Below are positions 13,401 through 23,506 of a stretch of DNA of 64,000 nt, in pieces. The stretch is taken from positions 62,001 through 126,000 of the forward strand of contig CAJNOL010000175.1 in NCBI GenBank assembly GCA_905250125.1, read 5' to 3'. The notes under the pieces were generated by a model. It saw only the letters and a list, made by a program, of their open reading frames with translations. It was not told the DNA's origin and ran no database searches. Origin of the DNA: Rotaria sordida (lineage: Eukaryota > Rotifera > Eurotatoria > Philodinida > Philodinidae). Every line of letters starts with the position of its first letter. Positions within the stretch are counted from its first letter, which is position 1. The translations under genes were made by a program, and so were the position numbers.

Positions 13401-14952
13401 TAATCATTCAATAAACAAAAAGAAAACACGATGAAGGACGATTGATTTTAAAATAGAAAATATTAAACAAATTATAAATATCATTTAGATCAAAGATCGA
13501 ACGTTGAAACAATATCAATCACGTTGTATAGAATTAGAAAATCGTATTAAATCTGATGAAGAACATAAACAACTTTTAACAATTCGTTTAGAAAATTTAC
13601 AAGTACATTTATTCTGTTATTTTCTCGTTTTAAATCATTAATAATTGTTATTTTCACTAGATGGAAATAATTGAACTTAAACAAAATTTTGAACAACAAT
13701 TCAACGAACAAAAAATACAATATGAAAAACAATTAGATCATGAAAGACAAAAGCATCAAGAAAATTTTCAAGTAAAAATTTTTTCGTATTTTTCTGTTAC
13801 ATGAAAAAAAACACTAACCTTTTGTATAGAATTTAACCGAAATTCTTAGTGCAAAAGCTCATACAATTGAAGAACTAAATGCTCAAATCGATGTTTTAAA
13901 ACAAGTTAACAAATATATTCATTAAAATCTTACCTTTTGTTTATTTAATTGTTTATAGGAAGCAACAACATTTATTGATGAAAAACGAGCACATGAACGA
14001 AAAGGAGCTGCATTGGTTTGTTCTGATTGACTTTAACTAAATAAAAATTTATATTATGAATTTTTTCTTCTCATTAAAGATGAAAGATTTACAAAAACAA
14101 TTAAATGCCGAAAAAAAGAAAAACGAACGAATGCAAGAAAAATTGACAGAACTACTTTCAGGGGATAAAGCTGGTGTGTTGTTCTCATATTGACATAATA
14201 GCATGTTGATTATTTTTTTTCCTCTCATAGCACTTGATGAACTATTTTATATACCAAAAGCAGATGGAAGCCGTCAAGGTGATACAGCGTATGTATAATT
14301 TGAATGTTATGCTTTCTTCTATAATATTAAAATAAAATCATTTTATTTTGTAGATCAGTTTCATCATTTAGTGGCATAGGATATGTGGATCGAGTAATTA
14401 CATTTTGAATTCAAATTTTGAAAAGTTTTAATATTTTTTTTTGTATCTAATAAAAGGCTTCAGTAACATCAAATCAAATGAGTACAACTGCATTAGAACA
14501 AGAAAATAAAGATTTAATACAAAAATTAGCACGAACACAAGAAGAACGTTCTATACTGGAAGAACAAGTTCGACATTTAGAATCTTCAAATTCTTCAATG
14601 GCTAATGATCTTATTCAACATTATTCACACGAGAAACGTGCATCAGTTTCGGGTAAATAATTTTTTTTTCTGCTTAAAAATAATATTTAAATATGATATT
14701 ATGAACATAGGTGTAAGTACTCGTTATTCAACTCCACCATCTCGTCGTCGACAAAATACTTCAACAGATCGACAATCAAATACAACATTAAACTTTCGTC
14801 ATATGTTGGAAAGTCTAAGTGGCAATAAAAATCAATCAACAAATGATGATACGATTAAAAATTTACAACGTTTATTAGAAGAAACTCTAACAAAAAATAT
14901 GCATCTACAAAAAGATTTAGAAACTATGTCATTACAATTGCAAAAACAATGA
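4463..14952 (+). CDS. GRIPAP1: GRIP1-associated protein 1 (GRASP-1) homologue
   Basis: Coiled-coil protein that in mammals acts in Rab4/recycling-endosome and receptor trafficking. There are 22 exons: 4463-4565, 7456-7529, 7608-7748, 10702-10867, 10924-11020, 11900-11967, 12031-12149, 12218-12297, 12355-12454, 12513-12590, 12663-12797, 12883-12978, 13040-13186, 13489-13602, 13661-13771, 13830-13904, 13958-14015 region, 14080-14173, 14231-14288, 14354-14393, 14457-14652 and 14711-14952. They total 797 codons, close to the roughly 840 aa of the human protein. Family landmarks are the N-terminal SDEEFQRFQNQL...NYQL, then QEEDFKLQN, the KDLQKQLNAEKK stretch, EEQVRHLESSNSSMANDL and the C-terminal LTKNMHLQKDLE. 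The whole protein is heptad-rich with no membrane segment. Introns 1 and 3 are about 2.9 kb each; intron 3 carries an antisense gene and a foldback element, and most other introns are 45-80 bases. The exon 9 donor (GTCATT) is weak but keeps the phase. Identification is from remembered family motifs and is strong at both ends. Confidence 0.92.
4681..5256. mobile_element. Foldback MITE, family A copy 1 (TTA duplication)
   Basis: Long inverted-repeat element of 576 bp in GRIPAP1 intron 1. The left end CGAGAGAAATCCT pairs with the right end ACTTCCCTCG, and similarity continues inward for roughly 250 bases per arm (for example TGAGCTATGAATAC against TATTCATAGTTCA) around a short spacer. It is flanked by TTA at 4678-4680 and 5257-5259, as expected for PIF/Harbinger-type three-base duplications. 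No coding capacity. Related copies lie at 16066-16497, 27853-28110, 45755-46948 and 62245-62857. Confidence 0.85.
7037..7320. repeat. Dispersed repeat, family E short copy
   Basis: About 285 bases in GRIPAP1 intron 1 match both ends of a longer copy at 52472-53312. Shared blocks include TCATTTTGTACA, AACTGTTATTTTGCTTT, CCAGAAGAAAAATCT and GAATATTTTGTG. This copy lacks the nested foldback seen in the longer one. No coding signal. Confidence 0.7.
7789..8871 (-). CDS. Nested type I membrane protein, unknown family
   Basis: Complete two-exon gene on the minus strand inside GRIPAP1 intron 3. Exon 1 is 8243-8871 and exon 2 is 7789-8179, joined by a 63-base intron (donor GTTCGT, acceptor TTTTAG) in matching phase, giving 340 codons (339 aa). 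The N-terminus (MKLNYFLLINFFDIFLLI) reads as a signal peptide. The ectodomain has a few cysteines and many Asn-X-Ser/Thr sites. Near the C-terminus is one membrane helix (LTFICLIIILILLIIFFIYM) followed by a short Arg/Ser-rich cytoplasmic tail. Without the intron the frame closes just after exon 1, which would leave a secreted form without the anchor. The ectodomain shows no domain I can name. The stop is 41 bases from GRIPAP1 exon 3, on the opposite strand. Function unknown; surface receptor or adhesion roles are only guesses. Confidence 0.75.
9161..9922. mobile_element. Large palindromic (foldback) element
   Basis: An inverted repeat of about 760 bp in GRIPAP1 intron 3. The left end GTGTCCCATAAT mirrors the right end ATTATGGGATAC, and arms of about 300 bases match almost throughout, meeting in a small loop near 9588. 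Both arms carry the same short open frame (LYFVDGRAFH...IKRIKWWKNE), one copy on each strand, which may be a transposase relic. The left arm is interrupted by a 100-bp insertion (separate entry). No clear outer target duplication was seen. Confidence 0.85.
9301..9400. mobile_element. 100-bp TA-flanked MITE inside the foldback element
   Basis: Exactly 100 bases absent from the opposite, otherwise matching arm. It is bounded by TA (9299-9300 and 9401-9402). Its own 28-base inverted ends run GTAGCGAAATGCATAA... against GTGGTGAAATACATAA.... The uninterrupted right arm shows the empty site (ATAACTAACGG read on the same strand). TA duplication indicates mobilisation by a Tc1/mariner transposase. 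Confidence 0.88.
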
Positions 14953-15369
14953 TCATCTAATCAATAAATCATTTTTTTTTAAATCTTCATTTATTTTTTT
15001 TTCATTCCATTTGATGTCTCTTTCTTTCCTTTTGTCAATTCTAGTCATGAATATTCCTTGAGCTGTTTTGATCGCTTTAAAATTCTTTTTCTCTGGTTTT
15101 TTTTTTATTTAATATCGTCGTCATTTCTCACATATTCAATCATATGTTACGGTGAGATTTTTACCATTTAATTTTTTTCATTATTGTTCACCTTTTATGT
15201 ATACATAAGATTTACTTTCTTGTATTTATTCGATTGATTATTGATCAAAAGAAAGAAAACTGAAAATTTATCACACTGTTTTTTTTCATAAAGCTGCATG
15301 TCTTGACGTGTTTTTTGCTAATAATAAGATTTTAGTTGTAGAAATTTATTATTGTGATCATATTTAATC
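14953..15369. other. Intergenic between GRIPAP1 and GILT-like gene
   Basis: T-rich 3' flank of GRIPAP1 merging into the 5' flank of the next gene. No open frame of note. Confidence 0.4.
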
Positions 15370-17351
15370 ATGCCACTATACGTCGATCTAAAACAAGCCG
15401 CCTTGGTAAGCTATATAAATCAATTAAATTATTGTGGTACATACTTTTTGATAGAAAGATATACCTGAGAAAGCCAATCATATGTGAATATTCAGCATAT
15501 GATTAGAAACGAAGAAGAAAATATATGATTGGTTTTTGGTTGCCTTGAGAAAGACGAACGAAACTGAATTATACGAAACGAACAAAGGATTGGTTACTCA
15601 GATTCGTTTGAAGGAGAAAAACATAAACACTATACGCAAATTTTTTTAAGCATTATTTTCAATTCTTCAATAGTGAGTATATGTAATTATTCTCTTTACA
15701 ATATTTATAATAACCACAGGAAAGTACTTGAATGATTCTACTATTTAATACGAAGGATTCTATTTAGAAAACAAAAATAATATAATATAATACAATCTAT
15801 GCTCTCTGTGACCACAAAACTTAGTCATATTATTTGTAATAGATTTACAATATGAAAATTAACTAAAATATTTTACACTTTAGAAAAATGTTTTTTTTTT
15901 AAAGATCAAACAATCTATTATCATACTTTCGAATATTGTTTATTTTTATCGAAAGAATAAATTTACTCTATCGGTTTCATATAGCTAAATAATTAAGGTT
16001 ATGTTTACCAATTCCGCTTATAATATTAAGAAATTTTTTATGAGAGAATATTTGATGACATCTGATAAGGAAAGTCCTTCAAAGGATAAATTACTTTTGA
16101 GTCGAGATTATGTAGAATCAAAGGAGCTATGAATACCCTAAAAAGAATTCGTACTCTTAACTTATTACTGCGGAGATACTGTACTTTTTAAATGAATGTC
16201 GTGGTCTTCCTTCTCAGGAAAACTCATTTTCGAATTTTGACTTGAAATTTCGCATAGAGACAGGTCATAACGAGAGAATTTTATTGTGAAAGTTTCAAGT
16301 TTTTTGATTTGTTTCCATCCTGGAATAAGAATATCAAATCTGTCGAAACGATGTAAAAAAACATACTATCATCATAGTTGTATCATCTGACACAACACTA
16401 AGCTAAGTACACGAATTCTTTTGAGGATATTCATAGCTCATTTGGTTCTACATAGTCTCGACTCAAAAGCGATTAATTAGTCGGAGAACTTCCTTCATGA
16501 GAGTAATAAGTAAAATAATATTTAGCTTCTATTTTTTTTTCTAGCGTCAATATTATCGTCGTTTAATCTGGTTTCAACGTTTACCAATGAATCAAAGACT
16601 TCTTTTTATTTGTCTTGCATCAATTTTTATTTTGGGAATGATTATTTTCTATCGTTCTTATCCATCATCTGATTCAATAACGAGTAATAATACAACAAAA
16701 AATTTCTTTTCATATTGGAAAATAAGCAAACGAACTACTTTTTCTTCTTTTTTTTTGTCTGATCCAGTTATATCAGATACACCAGTACGTGTTGATTTTT
16801 ATGTTATGTCAAAATGTCCTGATGCAAGAATATGTGAATTATTATTCGCTCCAATTTTATTAAAATTATCTTCAATTATTAATTTTACTGTATCTTATAT
16901 TGCACAGGGAAAAAGTTCAGATGAATTTACCTGTATGCATGGTCCAGAAGAGTGTCTCGGTAATAAACAACAATTATGTGTACAACATATGTGTTCACAA
17001 ACAACGTTAATTAAATTTCTTCAATGTCAATCGAAAAATCTTGATAACATTCCAACTAATGGTGAACAATGTGTTAAAGAAGTATCGGATAATACATTAA
17101 AATGGTCAGATATTGATACATGTGTTAAATCAAATAAAGCCAATGAATTATTTCATAAATCATTAGAAAAAACACGTTCAGCATCAGCTAAAAAATCTTG
17201 TACAATCTATTTAAATGGAAAAGATTGGTGTACGCATGATGGTGTTTGGTATGGATGTTCGGAAGGTTATGATGAAAAGAGTTTAATCAAAGCCATTTGT
17301 TCAAGATATAATGGACCTAATAAACCAATTGAGTGTAACACTGCTATGTAG
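15370..17351 (+). CDS. GILT-family thiol reductase, membrane-anchored
   Basis: Two exons, 15370-15405 and 16545-17351, total 281 codons (280 aa). GILT enzymes reduce protein disulfides in the endo-lysosomal lumen. A short cytosolic N-terminus (MPLYVDLKQAAL) is followed by one hydrophobic segment around residues 30-47 (LFICLASIFILGMIIFY), suggesting a type II membrane protein instead of a cleaved precursor. The reductase domain starts near residue 92 (VRVDFYVMSKCPDARIC). The GILT signature appears as CMHGPEECLGNKQQLC. The active-site region reads KCPDARIC, so cysteines are spaced C-x5-C and not the classical CxxC. Many other cysteines follow. The 1139-base intron carries a family A foldback element. 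The small first exon was chosen because it has an ATG, a good GTAAGC donor and the right phase; starting at the in-frame Met at 16587 is the alternative. Confidence 0.85.
16066..16497. mobile_element. Foldback MITE, family A copy 2
   Basis: Element of about 430 bp within the GILT-like gene's intron. The ends TAAGGAAAGTCC and ACTTCCTTCA are inverted, and the arms share TGAGCTATGAATA-type blocks with the other family A copies. Possible TGA duplications flank it (16063-16065 and 16498-16500). Confidence 0.78.
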
Positions 17352-17611
17352 TCCATTTGTTTTTATTGTTTTATTCAACTGATTTAAATCAAAATTTGTT
17401 TTTTATTGTCGTCGTTTTCTTTTTGTGTTTAGTATATTTATTAAAAATAAAGTGAAAGAGAAAAAAAAGATAATACAACGAGTAAAAATTTACATTAAGA
17501 AAATAATAATAATTATAATTATCAACTGACAAAATTTTTAAATATTTCATTCATACTTTTCATTCACGCATTGCTTTTAAAAATTCTAGAAAAAAATATG
17601 AAATATATTTC

Positions 17612-18400
17612 TCAGTTATTGAAGTTTTTTTTCTCATAAATACCTTTAAGTGTAATAGTATTCTCATTTCCAACATCGGAAACCATACCAAGAAAAAGTT
17701 GTGCTTCTTCTTTTGTTATCATCGTTGAATATCGATTAAAAAATGCTAAAAGTTGATCAAGTGTTATAGTTTCCGATTGATCAGTATTGATTTCATTAAA
17801 TAATGTAGTTAATTCAGCAACATTTACTTCACTTGTTAAAAGATCATCACCAAAATAATCTCGAAATTCTTTGTATTGAATAAAACCATCGCCTAGAACA
17901 AGAATAATCAATTAAAAAAAAAACAAGAAAATATGTCATACCATTTCGATCCATTTCATTAAATATTTGAAGTAATTCATGTTCAGCTAATGTTGCATCA
18001 ATCATAAGCATCCAAGAACGAAATTCAAGATAACTAAGACGAGAATCCGTATTAACATCAATAAAATTAAACATAAGTCGAGGATCTAAATAAAAAAAAA
18101 AGTAAAGATTTTTAATTATAAACTAAATATTTCAAACAAACCTGGTTTTGTTACAATCGTTTTAACCATTGTTTGACATGGTTTATGAAATTTTTGATGT
18201 GCAGCAATACGCCTTGGAGGTGTATTTTCTTTTGAAGTACTTATATTTGGATGACGATGTTTTATTGATCTTGGTGTTTTCTTTTCACTTTCAATAATAA
18301 TAGATGGTTTAGATTTACAGATAAAAACTGGATCAATATCTCTTGGACGTGACACAAGAGGTAAATTAACTTTGTTCAGAATATTATAATAACGAGCCAT
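17612..18400 (-). CDS. EF-hand calcium-binding protein
   Basis: Three minus-strand exons, 18142-18400, 17942-18085 and 17612-17892, join in phase to 228 codons (227 aa). The N-terminal 85 residues are basic and disordered. The C-terminal part holds three or four helix-loop-helix EF-hands. One loop is canonical (DRNGDGFIQYKEF); DVNTDSRLSYLEF and NTDQSETITLDQL are less regular, and the last (VGNENTITLKGI) is probably degenerate. Only one or two sites look able to bind calcium. No signal peptide or membrane segment. It is tail to tail with the GILT-like gene, 260 bases between stops. Calmodulin-like or cytoskeletal roles are possible; the precise family is not clear. Confidence 0.82.
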
Positions 18401-21284
18401 ATTTAATCAACGTCTGTATTAAGACAAAAGGGAAGAGAAGAATTTATCACTACTAGTTATGATTAGTAGTTAAATGGTGGGTTGACTTAATAATAACAAT
18501 GATGTAAAAACTACCCACCAAATGATGTAGAGTTAAACGAACAAATGTATTTATCTATTCTCTGATTCATTCATGTATATTTGTATTGTTCGAAGAGAAA
18601 AACAATCGTCATATTATTTTTTTTTCGCATTGATGCTTTGTTCTACGTCATTAGTTTCCTATTATATCGTATTGACTAATCTATCTATATGAATCTTTTA
18701 TCCTACGCATATTTAGTCATGTTTATGTAAACATATTATCATTTATTTACTATCACTCATGAATCTTACATATTCATTATTTTTCTTTACATAATCTATT
18801 GTTTTAATATTATATCAACTACGTACTATTGTAACAAGGAAAATAACTAGAAATATTTTATTATCTATGCAATGAACAGTAAAATGTCATGTATAATTAT
18901 TATAAGATTCAAAAGTATGACATAGTTAAATATAACACAAATAGATATCTTGTATTTTTGATCAGAATAAGATAAATCATTCGAAGAATCTATCATAATT
19001 ATAGATGTCACATAACTGGCTCTGTTCGTATACCTTTTCAAATAATCTTGAAAGTTTCTTGATAATTATTAACTAAATGAAATCATAAATATATATTTTG
19101 AAATAAATTTAAAAAATAAAAATCAATTTCATATATCATGAATGTTTCAACATATCTTTACATATTTCATAATTGCTTACAATTCTTCAATAGATTTCAA
19201 TCAAATTTTTGTACTGGACAACTACAGCATTCCATTAAGTAATAAGCAGCTAATCAATTTATGTTGATTTGAATATTCTAAATTATGGAAATTTATTATT
19301 GAAAACAGATTCTATTCATTACAATTGCATTCTTGTCTACTAATCGTAGCATATATTGAAGAGAAATACAGGGAATGCATGAAGTCATAATAAGTGACAA
19401 ATTTTGGATATGTCATACATCAATCGGTTCAGATTATTCGAACTGAAATCGAACAATCTCCATCAACAACAGTTTGGCACAATAGTTTAGCTTCAAAACA
19501 ATGTTTCATATCTTTTCTAAAAATAACTAGTCAAATGCTCAATTTTCTAACAGTACTGATTAATGGTATGAGGAGATAAAGATTATCGACTAGCGTTCAA
19601 GATATCGAACGTCATTATGACAACGTCCAACTATATATTCATAAAGATGTTTTTACTATCCTACATTAGAATGTATCATAATTATTTTATATCCATCTTA
19701 TTCTACAGACAAAATATTACATATTTTTCAGGTGCTCGATCTAATTGATAAAATTCATCAATCAAATAGTCTCTCATCACAATATGGAATGCCGTAATCA
19801 AGATGATGCATTTTTGAATCAAAGATTATTTGAAAAAATAATTTCAACAAATGTCTTCAAACAAATTGATTTTACCTGATTAAGCATAGCTACTAGATCA
19901 AATACTTGATTAACTCTTTCCTATGGGGATTTTATCGATCAAAATTACTACTTTTGATATATCCTAAGTATAAAAGAAATTTCCTTGATTACTAAATCAA
20001 CAAATGAATTTTATCGTCTCACTCAAAGCTTTTTGACACAACAAGAAAAAAAAATTATGATAGAATATGGACATTATTAAAATGTAAAAGATGATGTCTT
20101 TATTCGAGAATTCTTGATTATGTCAAGAAAAATCTTTTCAGATGATTGATTAATATATTGTAATTCGGTCAATCATGTAGAATATTCAATGTATATATTA
20201 ATTGCATATTGCATAACCTTCGATAGTACTATCAGTATTGTTATCAACCTAGATTACATTAAAAATATTGATACTGACGAATAACTACTAATATTATCGA
20301 ATAACAAAACTAGAAGCACAAAAGAAACAAACAGTGTAAGTCACTTGATAGTAGAGTATTTTTTTTTCGCTCTATGGACATATTTAGTAAGTTTTAATTC
20401 GTTTATTCAATGTTCTTCTAGAATATCAACAAACATACGATAGTGTAGCACACAATCTGTGTAAGTTTGCGTAATGTTGCTTGCATAGCTCTGATAAGGA
20501 TCAACTATTAGCTTCTGAAATGATTTATACTAAATCCGAATTCCAATAGGTTTTAACTAGAGAATAAATGTCTCAATAATATTACATCTTTTACAAAACA
20601 GTAATTCCAAATTTTGTAGCTGATAGATTGTTGATGCTTTTTATACTAATGAAACAATAAAAAACAATAGATATTTTCTTTTGTCATTAGGCAATAAAAA
20701 TATTATATCATATTATGTATTTATTAGTACAAAACTAGTGAAAAATAGCGACTGATAACATTGAAAAATAAGTAGTAGTTAATGTTGATTGGCAGTTAAA
20801 GAAAGAAGAGTCTTATCCTTTTCTTCATCATAAATATTGATGTACTGGAAAATATTTTCCTTGTAATTCATATGCTAACAATTATCAATTATTTTAATGC
20901 TTATTATTCGAGACAAATATAGCATGTGTGAAATCTATTATAATCTCTCTTGTTGTCAACGAGTGCACTATCAATCTAATGAATATCACCATGTAAAAAG
21001 AGATTTTGACTATAGATTTATTCTTTTAAAATTTAATTGAATTTCTAGACTAACTTTAACAGAAATTGAATTCATATGTAACGCTAGTAATCTTAAGAAA
21101 TATAAACTAATTATTGTTTAAATTATTAAGGGTAATTTAATTAAAAAAATAATTTATCTTTAACGTAATTTCTTGTTATTATTTGAATAATGTTAGTTTA
21201 TTTGTTACAAAAAAAAATTGATTAGGATTCATTTTCTAATAATGAACATTAAACAAAGAGACAATATAATATAGAAAACTCTTC
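18401..21284. other. Gene-poor region with possible coding decay
   Basis: About 2.9 kb with no intact gene. An open stretch at 19394-19579 (VIHQSVQIIRTEIEQSP...) and following segments such as VLDLIDKIHQSNSLSSQYG around 19730-19800 have coding-like composition but are broken by stops within short distances. This may be an old pseudogene of unknown family. No repeat structure recognised here. Confidence 0.3.
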
Positions 21285-21289
21285 AAAAT

Positions 21290-21825
21290 CTTGGTAAAAG
21301 TTTCTCATTAAAAACTCAGTCATATCTATTTGAAATTGAAATTTTACCAGATTTTCCAACAAAAATCTGTTGTTTCCTCAGATCACGTGGAAAATCAACT
21401 TTCGACTTCAAACTTTGCACCAACAAAGTTCTTAATGAGAATAGTTAATGGTGAAAATTTAATCGTTTCCAATATTTTCTTTGTAGAAATATAAATTTAC
21501 TTTTACACATGAGAAAATTTCGCGTATGCAATATTTCAGGATAGAAGATGAAGAAAAGTTAGAACTTATCCAATGAATTAATCTCATTAAGAACTTTGTT
21601 CCTGCAAAGTTTCAAATTGAAATTCGAAGGTCGTTTTTTTCCACATGATCTGAGGAGAATCATAGTTTTTTATTGAAAAACTCAGTGAAATTTAGATATC
21701 TCAAGAGCAAAGATCTAGAAAAGCAAATCATTCTAAACTTTTCTACTACTTCATAGTGCTCATCAAATAAACATCGTCTTAATCGAAAAGCGATTAACAC
21801 ATAGATAGATTCCCTCGTCATTTGA
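21290..21825. repeat. Foldback repeat, family B copy 1
   Basis: Imperfect inverted repeat of about 0.5 kb. The left block ...TTCAAACTTTGCACCAACA pairs with ...TTGTTCCTGCAAAGTTTCAA on the right, with a central block of about 130 bases. The right arm continues to GATTCCCTCG, while the left arm appears truncated. It resembles the repeat at 40920-41480. Confidence 0.7.
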
Positions 21826-22002
21826 ATAAAGAATACCCATTATATCGATGAAAAGTGATTAAATTCATTCATCTTTTATACGAATTAATTGATTCAAGTT
21901 CGACAAACATTCCTAATAGAGTGAGGAGAAAGGATAGAGTATATCGATTTGTTCCAATTCTGACCAACGTAATAAATTTGAATCAACTTTTTCAATCTTT
22001 TA

Positions 22003-22875
22003 CAGTACTTGCCATAAGTGGCCGCGACCTCTTTTTCTTGTTCAACAATGACTTTTATTTTATCTTTTTGCTTTGTTTGAACGGGCTAGTCGGGCTTATC
22101 ATCCGATATAAATAGGAACATTTGTATTCATTCTGTTATCAATTTATAACTCAATAGAAAATTAACCTTTTTTTAAAGAAAAGACGAGAAATTATCTTTC
22201 TATAAAGGCAGAGCTATTCCCCACATATGTCAAATCGTGATATTTCACAGTATCTATACGAATCAGTAAGTAATTGTAAAATGTAGGGTTAGAAGGTATG
22301 AAATAGCTGGTGACGTATAAGTTGCACAAAAATCCGGCCTATACCGGAAAAACAATACGCAACAATTCAATCCATGGTAGCTCAACATTCAATCGAATCT
22401 GTTGGTCAAATTGCGTTTAGGTTATCACAGAAAGATATAAAAATTAGTAAAACCACATTAAGAAGAAGATTTAAAGAAACTGGTGTACATTCAATAAGAC
22501 CGACCTCGAAAACATTGCTAAGAAGTGACGATATTTTAAAAAAGACCCCAGCAGAATATAAAACTCAAAGACTGTAACCCAAGTGAAAATGTCTGGGCAG
22601 TAGTGAAGCTCAGAATAAAAAAAGAACCGTATATATCGATCAATAATTTCATTGAAAGAATAGAAAAAAAGAATGGAGAAACTTAGCTATTAAATTTGCT
22701 GAAAAATTAGGCAATTCTATGGAAAATAGAGTAGCATTGTTAATTCAAAGAAAAAGCCATTATATTAATTATGCGGATGATGCACATATAATGTACATTT
22801 CATAATTAAAATATAACCAAATAACTCCTTTGTCTTCCTCGTTTTTTCAATCGCGGCCACTTATGGCGATTACTG
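22003..22875 (+). mobile_element. Internally deleted Tc1/mariner element
   Basis: An 873-bp element bounded by TA at 22001-22002 and 22876-22877. Inverted ends of about 30 bases share ATAAGTGGCCGCGA (left CAGTACTTGCC, right GGCGATTACTG). Inside, 22374-22577 encodes an N-terminal helix-turn-helix region (SVGQIAFRLSQKDIKISKTT). It then passes abruptly to a C-terminal transposase segment near 22563-22800 (NPSENVWAVVKLRIKK..., with frame disruptions). The central catalytic part with most of the DDE/D residues is missing, so the copy cannot be autonomous. Confidence 0.85.
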
Positions 22876-23506
22876 TAGTTAAACCTAACAATGACAATGT
22901 TGAAAAATTTTCATTTTTCTCTAGCAGAGTTTCAGCATTTTATTGTGTTTTTTGCTCATCAATTCTTCAAAAAACGTTCAATCACTCCTTCGCCCCATCT
23001 CGCAAAACTCGGTCAACTTTAGCAAAAATCTTCCAATGAGTTTCTTGAATCATCGACCCTTTCCCAAATCGTAGCGACCTCAGAATACTCCTGTTTAATT
23101 AAAACACACTTAGAATACGAGATCTCTGTCGATATTGTACGCTAATTATATTTATTATCGCTTTGTGTATGTGAGCGACATCTTATCTGATTTGTTCGTT
23201 TTTTTTTATATTTCAAGTCTGTTAACATAGTTAACGAATGTTAGTTTAATAGTGTTCAAATATGGAAAAAAATATTTACTTACTTTTATTATTTTCTGTC
23301 GTACTAAATGATAGACTCATCTTTTTTTTCTGTCCATCGAAAATTTGTGCTTTCTTCTTTTGAGAACAAAGAGCAAATAACCAATAAGACATTTTCTATT
23401 GTGTTCACTCTGTCTATTATTGATTTCGACACTTGTTTTATGAAGTATTGTAGATTGTTTTTAGTTTATCATTGGGTTTTTGTTTTAGAAGAAAGACAAA
23501 ACGAGA
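22876..23506. other. Intergenic, NCAPD2 upstream region
   Basis: Contains a short open frame (22830-23039) partly overlapping the transposon end, with no recognisable product, and T-rich sequence leading to the NCAPD2 start. No clear promoter motif seen. Confidence 0.35.
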
